Shown here piece by piece: positions 54,191-63,800 of a stretch of DNA of 64,000 nucleotides. The stretch covers positions 62,001-126,000 of the forward strand of contig JAROAZ010000005.1 in NCBI GenBank assembly GCA_029432775.1, given 5' to 3'. Every line of letters starts with the position of its first letter. The first letter of the stretch is position 1. Made by a program: the position numbers and the translations under genes. The notes below the pieces were generated by a model. It searched no databases and had not been told where the DNA came from. It was given only the letters and a program-made list of their open reading frames with translations. The stretch is from Pontiellaceae bacterium B12227 (GTDB taxonomy: Bacteria > Verrucomicrobiota > Kiritimatiellia > Kiritimatiellales > Pontiellaceae).

Positions 54191-57100
54191 ATGAATAGTA
54201 GAGCTAAATGGAATGGCCTATTCACTTTAGTGGTGGGTTTGGGTCTTGCGGCAAATGGGGCTTTGGTTTATCAGGACGAGAATGTGGGGGCGGTGGACGC
54301 CGAGGGATGGCTGAAAGCCTCGTCCTGGTCTAATGATCAGGTTCCATCGGTCGGCAATGATTATATCAATAATGTGAGTGGTTGGGATACGCGGACCCCG
54401 CAGGGTTCGGTGGAAAGCGATCCGGTCTTTCCGGGTAATTCACTCACTATTGCCAACGGTGCGGTCTTGAAGTTCAAGCACTCTGGCGTATGCACCATCA
54501 GCAATCTGACTATCGAGGCAGGCTCCAATCTGCAAAACGGCGGATCAGCGGGCAGCCTGGCCGGGAACCTGGCCCTGACGGGGGCCGGCACGGTGACGTT
54601 CAATCCGTCCTACCAAAACCGCAAGACGACCGTTTCTTCGCTGATGACCGCCGCCCCGACGATCACCACGATTTCGGTGAACAACAGCGGAACCTTTACG
54701 GCGGCCACGGACTGCGGATTCACCTTCACCAATCTTGGCAACACCTTCGCGGGAACTTGGGATGTTCAAAACTGCTACCTGAAAGGAAGCGGATTTGGAA
54801 CGGCCAGTTTTGTGGTTGGCAGCCAGGGATATCTGGATTTCGACGACCCCTATAGCAACGTTGCCGGATCGCTCCATTGCGATGGGGTGATCAAGCTGGA
54901 TGAGGATCTGACCTTCCTGTCCGCCACGCTCCGGGGTGTTGCCCTGGCGCCGGGAACCTACAACGCGGCCAACATTATTACAGACCTTGGAATCGACGCG
55001 TCGGTATTGGCCGACGGGTTGTCGTCGGCTGGGTCGATAACGGTTTCATCGGAACCGCTCTCATCATTCACATTCAATGCCGATGCCACTCCGGCCACGC
55101 TGGTTTTGAATGGTGCGGATCGGATGGGATCGTCCACCAGCGATGGATTTTATCTGCGGACTTTCGACGGGCAGAATTATTCAGAAACGATGCTGGGCTA
55201 TGCCTCGTTCTCCAGCAATCTGATGACGGTCTCTGAGTCGGCTGGCAGCCTGCCGAGTTTTACGTTCCGGATCGACACTTATCCGCGGCATGTTTCCATT
55301 CATCTGGTGGACACGGAAGGCATCGGCCCGAACGAGCGGCGCTATGGCGTGCGGCTTAAGCTGGTCAGCAACGAGCTGGTTTGGATGAAGTCGCTCGACG
55401 ATGTCGTGTCGGCCTCAACGGATAAGGATGATGACGAGCAGGACATCTACTGGAAGTATCCCTGGGCTGCTGAGGTCAATGGCTCCAAAGGCGGGGTTGC
55501 CTTGTATGACGGTACGCTGGATGGCGCAGCACTGGATGCGTGTCTGGCTTCGATCTGGGCGCATGAGCCCATTCCGCATCCGGCCGGACAGGCGAGCTGG
55601 ACGGAGGAGGATGTGCTGGCCTGGGTGGCGCAATACCGGGCGAAGCTGGGCGACATGAGCCAGGTGCAGTTCGAGGCGGATTCGCTGGCGGATCTTTACA
55701 CGCTGGTTGATGATGTGGCGATTCCTGCAGGCGTCAAGCGTGTCTATCTGCATACGGCGACCTGGCGCGGTGAATATTGGCCGAACTATAATTCGATCAC
55801 CAATGTGAATACGGACGTGTTCCCCAACGGCAAGGCCGACCTGGTCGCCTTTACGGAATATCTTGCAGCCAGCAACATGATGATTCGCCTGCACAATGTG
55901 GGGATCCCTGTTGGAGAGAACGATGCGGAGTTTCTTGTTCCAACCGTTGACCGGCGGCTGGACTGCTGGGGCGGGGGCACGTTGGAAGTGCCGGTCGGCC
56001 CCTCCGAGACGCGTATCCGCCTGCGGGTGAATGATGGGGTCAATTTGCCGGTCTACGCCGGCTCCGCAATGCATTTCGACTTTGTGCGCATCGGCGAGGA
56101 AATCGTCCGCGTCGGTTCCTTTGAACGTACGGAGGAAGAGGTATGGGTGCTGGAAGGCTGCACCCGTGGCCTGGGTGCAACCGATGCGCTTTCCCATGCA
56201 GTCGGCGAGGACTGGGCGGGATTGCTCAGCCCCTGGACGAGCGGGGTGTACGGGCCGAACTATGATCTCGACCAGCCGGACAGCCTGATGGATGGGCTGG
56301 CATTCCGTTATGCAAGTTTCCTCAACGACTTGAATGCGGCGTCCGGCGGCGGGCATCTGCATATCGACGGCGGGAACAGCCATGACAATACGCCATGGAG
56401 CGGTCGCGACTATTATGATCGGGTCTACAGCTTCCTCGAATATCCGGTCACCTCCAGCCGGGTCGGCCGAAGCATTGCGGCCAACTTTGAGCAGAGCTTC
56501 AGCGGAGTGCGCGATGACATGACCTACAACTATTTCCCGCTGGCGGTGGATGCGCGGCTGGATGAGTTCGTCAATAAAGGATTTTTGTCGACGAGCAGGC
56601 TGGATATCCATTTTTCAGTCCAGGAGTCCATCAAGATGGGCGGGCGGCGGGTGAGCCTGTCGGTGCCCTATAGCGGCCACAGCTTCGGGGTGGAAGAGCT
56701 ATACGGGTTTGGTCTGATTGATGAAGTGATCGATCTATTCGGCTATTGGATCGAGCTGGTGCCGGTGCTGCATGAGGACGATGTGGATTATATAACCACC
56801 GGCCTGACCCGGCTTCCCGGAAGCAACCGCTACCAGGGCGAATACATCCATGTGCTCAGCAAGAACGCGGGCGGCCAGTATATCCTGACCCCGCACCACG
56901 TCATGGGGCGGACATCGGGGGAGGATGCCCAGTATTACCGGAACCAGGAAAAAGGGGCGGTGCCGCGCATGCAGGAGATCACCACCGGGCAATCCATCGA
57001 AGTGCAAAACCCCTATCCCGCGCAGGAGCTGAAGTTCACCATTCTGGTGAGCGATGATTCGGAGTCGCTGACCGACCCGGCCATTCACGTCGGCGCCGCT

Positions 57101-57352
57101 GGAACCTTGTCGTTGACCGGCACGGTCGCCCCCGGCGGATACCTGCACTTCGAGGGCGGCACAACCGCCAGGATCTGCGACAGCAACTGGAACACGCTGA
57201 GCGAAGTACCCGTCGTAAAATCCGGCTTCAACGTCGCTGCGGGGGTGAACGATATCTCCGTCTCCGATGGCGCCGGGGCAACGGTCGACATCAGAACGCA
57301 GTTCATTGCGACGAACTCGGTTTATGTTTTGAAAGCGAACGACAATCTTTAG
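54191..57352 (+). CDS. Type-II module fused to putative TIM-barrel glycoside hydrolase (copy 2 of cassette)
   Basis: 1053 residues; the ATG at 54191 lies 9 nt after AAGGA, with 54182 as an alternative. The signal peptide ends near AANGA. Residues 20-290 are one type-II module (SSWSNDQVPSVGNDYINN, WDTRTPQGSV, LKGSGFGTASFVVG). From 295 it is the paralogue of the protein at 33998: FTFNADATPATLVLNG, RVYLHTATWRGEYWPNYNS, HLHIDGGNSHD with D726 at the equivalent strand end, PHHVMGRTSGEDAQYY and the end YVLKANDNL. Copy 1 has no module, so the module was gained or lost as a unit. A hydrolase role is inferred only. Its partner follows after 8 nt. Confidence 0.77.
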   Translation: MNSRAKWNGLFTLVVGLGLAANGALVYQDENVGAVDAEGWLKASSWSNDQVPSVGNDYINNVSGWDTRTPQGSVESDPVFPGNSLTIANGAVLKFKHSGVCTISNLTIEAGSNLQNGGSAGSLAGNLALTGAGTVTFNPSYQNRKTTVSSLMTAAPTITTISVNNSGTFTAATDCGFTFTNLGNTFAGTWDVQNCYLKGSGFGTASFVVGSQGYLDFDDPYSNVAGSLHCDGVIKLDEDLTFLSATLRGVALAPGTYNAANIITDLGIDASVLADGLSSAGSITVSSEPLSSFTFNADATPATLVLNGADRMGSSTSDGFYLRTFDGQNYSETMLGYASFSSNLMTVSESAGSLPSFTFRIDTYPRHVSIHLVDTEGIGPNERRYGVRLKLVSNELVWMKSLDDVVSASTDKDDDEQDIYWKYPWAAEVNGSKGGVALYDGTLDGAALDACLASIWAHEPIPHPAGQASWTEEDVLAWVAQYRAKLGDMSQVQFEADSLADLYTLVDDVAIPAGVKRVYLHTATWRGEYWPNYNSITNVNTDVFPNGKADLVAFTEYLAASNMMIRLHNVGIPVGENDAEFLVPTVDRRLDCWGGGTLEVPVGPSETRIRLRVNDGVNLPVYAGSAMHFDFVRIGEEIVRVGSFERTEEEVWVLEGCTRGLGATDALSHAVGEDWAGLLSPWTSGVYGPNYDLDQPDSLMDGLAFRYASFLNDLNAASGGGHLHIDGGNSHDNTPWSGRDYYDRVYSFLEYPVTSSRVGRSIAANFEQSFSGVRDDMTYNYFPLAVDARLDEFVNKGFLSTSRLDIHFSVQESIKMGGRRVSLSVPYSGHSFGVEELYGFGLIDEVIDLFGYWIELVPVLHEDDVDYITTGLTRLPGSNRYQGEYIHVLSKNAGGQYILTPHHVMGRTSGEDAQYYRNQEKGAVPRMQEITTGQSIEVQNPYPAQELKFTILVSDDSESLTDPAIHVGAAGTLSLTGTVAPGGYLHFEGGTTARICDSNWNTLSEVPVVKSGFNVAAGVNDISVSDGAGATVDIRTQFIATNSVYVLKANDNL

Positions 57353-57360
57353 GAAGTCAG

Positions 57361-59586
57361 ATGAAAACATCCAATATCAAAACATTTCTGGAGCAGGCGG
57401 GACGCCTGCGATACAAAAGACGTACCGCAGGCGTCCCGCCTGCTTCCTCAGTTGCGGTGCTGCTGATGGCGCTTGCGCTCAGTGCCCCGGCGGCCGTGTT
57501 CTACCAGACGGGATCAATGCCGAACGACGGCTCCCACTGGAATAGCGCGTATTGGACGAATGCCACGCAAAGCACCGCCACGGTTCCAACCTCTGGAAAC
57601 ACCTATGTAAATTCCAGTGCCGGGAACGTGCGGACTCCGGCAGTGGGGGGAGCGTTCGATGGCGACCTGCTCTCGCTGAACGGTGCGGCCCAGCTGCTTC
57701 TGAAGAATGGCGGCGACCTGGCCACGGTCGATCTGGTTATGGAAGACGGTACGTCCATTTCGCAGGGTGGCGGAGGAACCGCTGAGCTGGGCGGGACGCT
57801 CACGGGGGCGGGGACGATAAATCTGAGCACCGCAGGCTTTGCTTCGCGAACCATCCAATTGGATGCCCTCCTGCTGCCCGGCAACACCATTTCCACGATC
57901 AACATTGTCGGATCGGGTGCAGTGGACATTCGTAACAGCGCAAACACCTTTTCCGGAGTTTGGAACGTGCAGGATGGAACGCTGAAAGGCGAGGGCTTCG
58001 GTGCGGGCGATTTCTATGTCGGAGCCGACGGCGTACTGGATTTCGACAGCAGCTATTTTAATCCGAATGCTTTGCTGTTTGTTGAGAATGGCGGAGCCCT
58101 GCTGCTGGATCAGCATGTCACGCTCTACGTGGCTGAACTCGAGGGAGCGGGGGGGCTTCTCCTGGGCACCCACACCGGTGCAGAGCTCAAAGCCGCTTAC
58201 GGCGACGCCATCCATCCCGACTCGCTGGACGACGCCACGCTGACGGTCACGCTTGCTATAATCACTACGCTCGACGATATCGAAGCGGAGGACATGGAGC
58301 TGTCCGGCTATGTGGTTGAAGACAACGCCGCCGCGAGCGGCGGGCAGCTCGTCCGGCTGACCGGGGATGAGGGTTCGGCCGTTGCGCAGGCCTTCGGCTT
58401 CCAGGCCGACTATTATGATCTGACGGTAGGCTATTTCGATGAAACAGATGGAAGCGCCTCGTATAAACTGTATCTGAATGATGTGCTGATTGACTCCTGG
58501 CTGACGGACCGCCGACTGGGCAGCTCGGAACCTTCATCCATAAACTATATGGAGCGCACGGTCCGCCGGGTTTACCTCACCCCGGGCGACCGCATCGAAG
58601 TGTTCGGGCAGGCCGACGGCGGGGAAGGGGGCTGTATTGATGCCATCCGCTTTGCTGATGCCTCGCCGGCCGTTGCAGACAATTTCATGAGTTGGGCCTC
58701 CGATGGCTCGATTGCCAGCTTGGTTCTGAATGGCGTAGAACACCTTGATTCATCGGAGGATTCCGGCGCCCTTCAGCGCTACTTCAACGGATGGTCGATT
58801 TCGTCATCAACCATGGGCATGAAGGAAATGCGGGATTCCATTGTCGATCTGGAACGCCCGTTTACCACTTGGAAGAAGCATATCCGCTGCATCTTCCGCA
58901 TGGATGCCCATGACCACCATGTGGCCTTGCGCCTGCTCGATGTGGTGGGCATTCCGCAAAACGATCCGTCGCAAAGCATGCGTGTAGAGATCCCGTTCCT
59001 ATCGTCGCTGGGCTATCAGGCGCTGGATACCAATCTGGCGGCTTCGGTCATCGGCGACGCGCTGGTTGTGGACTGGCCGCACCTCGGATCAAGAAACCTG
59101 ATGGCCGGCGGGCAGATCGCCCTCTATGCCGTCAACGACACCGCCGCCGCGCAGGCCGAGATCGCGCAGATGTATACCGATAACGGGAAGCTCGATCCCT
59201 ACTACGACTGGGTCGACAGTTTTCCAATCATTGGAACCGATGCCGACCTCTTCGCTGACCCCGACGGCGACGGGCTCAACAACCTGACTGAATATGCTCT
59301 CGGCGGAGTTCCAAACCTTGGAAATGATGGGGTTGACTCCACACATGGAATTGCAGGGGACGACTTTGAAATCCAGTACAACCGCCGCCGCGATGCCGCC
59401 GCACGCGGTCTGTCGTATGAGGTGGTGAAAACTGACGATCTGGTGAGTGCCAACTGGAGCTCCAATGGTGTAACAGAAAGTGGTTCCGAAATTCTCGATG
59501 CCGAATTCGAAAACGTGACCAACAGCGTCCCCACGATTGGCAAAACCAATGAATTCCTGAAGCTGGAAATTGGAATTGAAAAGTAG
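57361..59586 (+). CDS. Type-II module plus CBM6-like / beta-sandwich protein (partner copy 2)
   Basis: 741 residues; AGGA lies 7 nt before the ATG. The N-terminus is unusual: a palindromic repeat encodes about 17 residues (QAGRLRYKRRTAGVPPA) ahead of the hydrophobic SSVAVLLMALALSAPAA signal core. Residues 45-300 are a type-II module (SHWNSAYWTN). Residues 300-435 are CBM6-like (IEAEDMELSGYVVE, YKLYLNDVLIDSW). Residues 440-600 match the second beta domain of 36386 (FMSWASDGSIASLVLNGVE). DPDGDGLNNLTEYALGG (near 634) is a thrombospondin-type-3/EF-like calcium motif before the C-terminal domain. It lacks the LamG of copy 1. A binding partner for the preceding enzyme is inferred. Confidence 0.78.
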   Translation: MKTSNIKTFLEQAGRLRYKRRTAGVPPASSVAVLLMALALSAPAAVFYQTGSMPNDGSHWNSAYWTNATQSTATVPTSGNTYVNSSAGNVRTPAVGGAFDGDLLSLNGAAQLLLKNGGDLATVDLVMEDGTSISQGGGGTAELGGTLTGAGTINLSTAGFASRTIQLDALLLPGNTISTINIVGSGAVDIRNSANTFSGVWNVQDGTLKGEGFGAGDFYVGADGVLDFDSSYFNPNALLFVENGGALLLDQHVTLYVAELEGAGGLLLGTHTGAELKAAYGDAIHPDSLDDATLTVTLAIITTLDDIEAEDMELSGYVVEDNAAASGGQLVRLTGDEGSAVAQAFGFQADYYDLTVGYFDETDGSASYKLYLNDVLIDSWLTDRRLGSSEPSSINYMERTVRRVYLTPGDRIEVFGQADGGEGGCIDAIRFADASPAVADNFMSWASDGSIASLVLNGVEHLDSSEDSGALQRYFNGWSISSSTMGMKEMRDSIVDLERPFTTWKKHIRCIFRMDAHDHHVALRLLDVVGIPQNDPSQSMRVEIPFLSSLGYQALDTNLAASVIGDALVVDWPHLGSRNLMAGGQIALYAVNDTAAAQAEIAQMYTDNGKLDPYYDWVDSFPIIGTDADLFADPDGDGLNNLTEYALGGVPNLGNDGVDSTHGIAGDDFEIQYNRRRDAAARGLSYEVVKTDDLVSANWSSNGVTESGSEILDAEFENVTNSVPTIGKTNEFLKLEIGIEK
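57392..57444. repeat. Palindromic REP-like element inside the signal-peptide coding region
   Basis: A 19-bp arm (57392-57410) is the exact inverted complement of 57426-57444; the core is GGCGGGACGCCTGC. Inner bases extend the stem with one mismatch, leaving a short A-rich loop. Similar GC-rich palindromes are dispersed in PVC genomes. Here it sits in frame inside a gene. Confidence 0.85.
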
Positions 59587-59689
59587 GTATGCGCGAAGCA
59601 CCACAGCATTAGTATGTTGATCTGTGTGTTATGTTTCCTTTTGTCTTCCAAGTCGGTGTGGGATGAGATGCCCTGGTTCGGTCGGGCCT

Positions 59690-59757
59690 TAGTCCTCCAA
59701 GTGGAAAGTCTGTCTTTGAGATCTTTGTGCCCCTGGTGGTTAAAAAGTACCATTCAC
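59690..59757. repeat. Possible remnant of a dispersed intergenic repeat
   Basis: The string TTTGAGATCTTTGTGCCCCT followed by GGTGGTTAAAAAG resembles a short sequence scattered in many PVC and other genomes, whose reverse translates as NHQGHKDLKD. Recognition is from memory, and only one copy is in the window. Confidence 0.35.
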
Positions 59758-59763
59758 GAGGTC

Positions 59764-59807
59764 TCCTCTATATAGAGGATATGCGGCTTGCTGGATTCGT
59801 GTATAGT
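59764..59807 (+). promoter_or_regulatory. TCC-N10-GGA operator and -10 box (site 9)
   Basis: TCCTCT-ATAT-AGAGGA at 59764-59779 is a perfect palindrome with the same arms as site 5. TATAGT begins at exactly +23. The start would be near 59814, 60 nt upstream of the ATG at 59874. Confidence 0.82.
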
Positions 59808-59873
59808 CGATGTGGATTGGAAAAGGTCTCTGTTAATTCGTAGGCCTTAACCGCATAACAAAAGGGAAAAAGA

Positions 59874-60677
59874 ATGAAAATCAGGATAACCGCAACATTA
59901 ATAGGCGCATTCATCGCAACACTAGCCGCCCCCCTCATATCGTCTGCTGCGATTGTCACTTACACTCCAGAATTCAATCTTGATGATGCTGCTGTTCCGG
60001 CTTCCATCCCCATTGCCGCTAACACCGTAACTCCAGTTAATTCAGCGATAGTTGATGGAACGACTTCTACCAGCTATGCGTTCACTGATGCCGCTACAGG
60101 TTTATCTTTTAGCTATGACCTGAATTACAGTGGCACTGTTGATCAGCAGGATGGCAACCGACTTGAATTACGGCCTGCACCTGCTGTTGCGGTTTCCGAA
60201 TCGATCACTATTGCGTTTGGTGCCATCACGGTGGATACCAGTGGGTATATCTCTGGAAGCATTGGAGGGATTACGGGGCCAGTCAACGCGAGTGTCACTT
60301 CTGCTGGATTTAACTATTTTCTGGCTGAAAGCTTTTCAAATAGTGGAACCATCAACCCTTATAATATTCTTACCATCGATGACGGAACAGGCAGCTTAAC
60401 TTCCTACACGACAGATCCTTTAGCTGCTGGCTCTGCCCCAGCCGGGGCGACTGTTATTGACCTTACTCCGGGAAATCAAGTTATCACGCTTGCTGCCACG
60501 ACCATAAATGAAATCACTTTCACCGCGACACAGGACATTAATGGTGCAGTGCGTCCGAGTGATCTTGGCAGTACGATTGAACTTGAGGTGACAGCGATTC
60601 CCGAACCAGCGACGCTCGGCATGGTGGCCCTATTCGGTGGCGGAGTTCTGTTTATCCGCCGCAGATTCATGATGTAG
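59874..60677 (+). CDS. Small PEP-CTERM protein
   Basis: 267 residues; AAGGG lies upstream of the ATG. The signal peptide ends near ISSAA. The body (27-240) is a Ser/Thr/Ala-rich beta protein (VTYTPEFNLDDAAVPA, SGYISGSIGGITGPVNASV) without a recognisable family. It ends in a PEP-CTERM signal, IPEPATLGMVALFGGG then IRRRFMM. It has its own shared-type promoter and terminator, so it is a single-gene unit controlled with the polysaccharide genes. A surface or matrix component is likely. Base use is less GC-rich than that of its neighbours. Confidence 0.82.
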   Translation: MKIRITATLIGAFIATLAAPLISSAAIVTYTPEFNLDDAAVPASIPIAANTVTPVNSAIVDGTTSTSYAFTDAATGLSFSYDLNYSGTVDQQDGNRLELRPAPAVAVSESITIAFGAITVDTSGYISGSIGGITGPVNASVTSAGFNYFLAESFSNSGTINPYNILTIDDGTGSLTSYTTDPLAAGSAPAGATVIDLTPGNQVITLAATTINEITFTATQDINGAVRPSDLGSTIELEVTAIPEPATLGMVALFGGGVLFIRRRFMM

Positions 60678-60706
60678 ATCCTATTTTTTGTTCAGTTTCC
60701 ACAGAA

Positions 60707-60734
60707 GGTGCTGGGGTTGCCCGGCGCCTTTTTA
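60707..60734 (+). terminator. Terminator after the 59874 gene
   Basis: GGTGCTGGG (60707-60715) pairs with CCCGGCGCC (60720-60728), with two G-T wobbles and a 4-nt loop, followed by TTTTTATTTT. Confidence 0.82.
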
Positions 60735-60802
60735 TTTTCTTGGTTTATTCAGTTGGATCTGGTGCCGGTGAAGAAATGTTTGTGCTGTTTGAGAGGGGGT
60801 TG

Positions 60803-63800
60803 ATGATGAAGAAGATATTATGTGCATATGTGGTGAGTTTATTAGCGACTGCCGCTGCTCAGGCGGAAGTCGTCGCGGAATTTAACTTTGCCGGCAATGC
60901 TGCGGCTTCCAGCGACAGCTCGATCTACAGCACGGTTTCGGTATTTAATGTGGGTGTAGGTGCGATTAGCGGTGACTTGGTCAGCGCCTCGGGTGCCGAG
61001 ACCACGCAGAGTGGGGATGTCGATCCCGCCGGCGCAGGGGCTCAGTACCACTCGTTTACCGTCACGGTAACGAACCTGGATGCGGGCGAAACGCTGGATC
61101 TGACCTCTCTAACCTATACGTATACCGTCCTGCATCCGCTAAACTTTGCCGTGGGCCTCTATTCGAGTGTTGACGGTTTTGCCAGCACTGCCGCACAGCT
61201 GGACGGAGTGGATACCGGTACCGATTATACCAACCCGCAAACCTTCAACCAGACAGCCACTCTCTCTGGATCCGGTTTCCAAGGGTTGGAAAATAATGAT
61301 GTTGTTGAGTTCCGTTTTTATCTGGCCGACGGGTCGAGCTCTGCCTCTCGCACTCACCAACTGGATGATATCGTTCTGAATGGTTCCGTGCAGGGCGGAG
61401 TCGAGGAAGGGATTGATGTATACCTGATCGCCGGACAATCGAATGCAGACGGGCGGGCTGCAACGAATGATTTGACCGGCCGCCTCGCCGGCTGGGCTGG
61501 GGAGCAGACCAATGCACCGTCCTACTATGCCAATCCGATTAACGGCGATCCGATCAACCCGTCCTACCTGACTGGCTGGACGAACATGATGCCGGGCTTC
61601 AGCGTGGCTCCGGGCTACACCGGCGACTTGCCGTCACCGACCTTCGGGCCGGGTATTTCGTTCGGGAAAATGATGGTAGACAGTGACCCGAATCAGGATA
61701 TCGCGCTGATCAAGGTCACCAAGGGCGGCTCGAACCTGCACAGCAACTGGAGCCCGGCGGGTAATGGCTTCATGTGGCAAACCTTCACCAATCATGTGAC
61801 CGTGGCGATGCAGCAGTTGGCGGATGCCGGAGAAACGGCCACGATTCGCGGCCTGATTTGGCATCAGGGCGAATCGGACATCAGCCGCACAAGCGCGGAA
61901 TACACGGCGGATCTAACCAGTTTTCTCGCGGCGGTTCGCTCGTTTACGGGCGTCGCCAATCTGCCGATTGTGATGGGGGAATTGAGCGACACCTACAGTG
62001 CTCGCACGGTGGACATGAATGCGGTTGCTGAACTCGATCCCAATACCTCGATCGCTTCCTCCGACGGGCTGGTTACGCAGGACGGCACCCACTTCAACCC
62101 GGTGTCGCAGTTGCGACTGGGGCGGCGCTTCGCCGCCACGTTGCAGTCTCTGCCCGAAACCTCCGCGCTGGTGGATAATGACACGTTGGTCTTTTTCGGT
62201 GATTCGATCACCGCGGCAGGCACCGATCCCGATGGGTATATCACGCTCTTTGCCGCAGACGTTGCCGCGGCCTATCCCTCTGGCGGTATTCAGGTCATCG
62301 GTGCGGGGGTCGGCGGGAACAAGGTGGCTGACTTGATGGCTCGCCTGGATGCGGACGTACTGAGCCATAATCCGTCGATCGTGGTGATTTATATTGGCAT
62401 CAACGACGTCTGGCACTGGACCAAGCCGGACCCCGTTACGGGGCTGCCGCGCGAGGGAACCACCGCCGAAAACTATCACGCAGGGCTCCTCGATTTGGTT
62501 CAACGGGTGAAAGCAACGGGTGGCCGTGCCGTACTTTGCACACCGACCGTGATCAGTGAGGCGGCCAATCCAGATGACCCCAACTATGTCATGCTCGAAG
62601 AGTTTTCGGCAATCTGCCGCACCGTGGCTCAACAAACCGGCTCCCAACTGGTCGACCTCAGAAATATATTTACGGATTACAATCTGCTGAACAATACGGC
62701 GGATGCAACGTCGGGCATCCTGACCTCCGATACGGTTCATATGAATGCAACGGGCAATCAATTGATTGCGGACACGTTGGTGGACGCGTTCAGCGTCGCT
62801 GCCTCCACGAATCCGGGCATAACCATCACGCAAACCGGAGCGAACAGCGTTGGTGAAAGCTGGGAAACCGGTGCCGATTGGTCCGACGGCAATCCGGCTT
62901 CCGCGGGGAACGATTATGTCAACCAGACCAGTGGGTGGACTACTCGCACGCCCGGCGCGACCGGCCCGGTGTTCCCGGGCGTGTCTCTGACGATGACCAA
63001 CGGCGCCATCCTGCGCTGCAAACACAGCGGAACCGCATCAATTTCGGATCTGATCATCAGCGCCGGGAGCCAGCTGGATAACGGCGGGGCGAGTTGTGCC
63101 ATTGACGGCAACCTCGCGCTGGTCGGGTCGGGATCCGTCAACTTCGATTCTCAAATCGAAAGCCGGTTGACCACGATTGAATCGCTGGTAACGGCCGATT
63201 CGACCATCGACACGATTAACATTAATATGACTCAGACCCCATGGACGGCGCCGTCGGATACGGGCGGGTTCGTTCTCAACAATGCCAGCAATGTTTTTTC
63301 CGGAATCTGGAACGTATCGGTCGGTATGCTGAAGGGCGCGGGACTCGGCTCGGCCAGTTTCAACGTCGGGGCGCTGGGCTATCTCGATATTGACGGCACC
63401 TATCTCAATACCAACGCGAACCTGACGATTGAGAGCGGCGGGGTCATGCTGCTCGATGAATTTGTATCGGTGGGTTCCGCAACGATTTGGGGCGCAGCAC
63501 TCGCGCCGGGAATCTATTCTGGTGCTGACCTGAGGGCGCATGCCGGGTATGGCGGCGCGTTCGATTCGGCATCGCTGGATACGGCAACCCTGGCCGTCGG
63601 AGTGGATGCGCAACCTCCGCGTCCACTTGTGACGCAGACCGCCGGACATGGCGCGACCTCTGCGCTGGGTTGGGACACCGCGTCGAGCTGGTCGGACGGG
63701 CTGGCGCCGTCCGCCGACAAAGACTATGTGAATAACTCATCGGGCATGCAGACGCGCTCGCCGCAGTCGTCCAATCCGGTTTTTGCGGGGGCGTCGCTCA

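Noticed and set aside
61913-63025. Minus-strand open frame of 370 codons
   Set aside because: The opposite strand carries clear SASA and SGNH motifs in a frame open for over 1000 codons, so the minus frame is a shadow.
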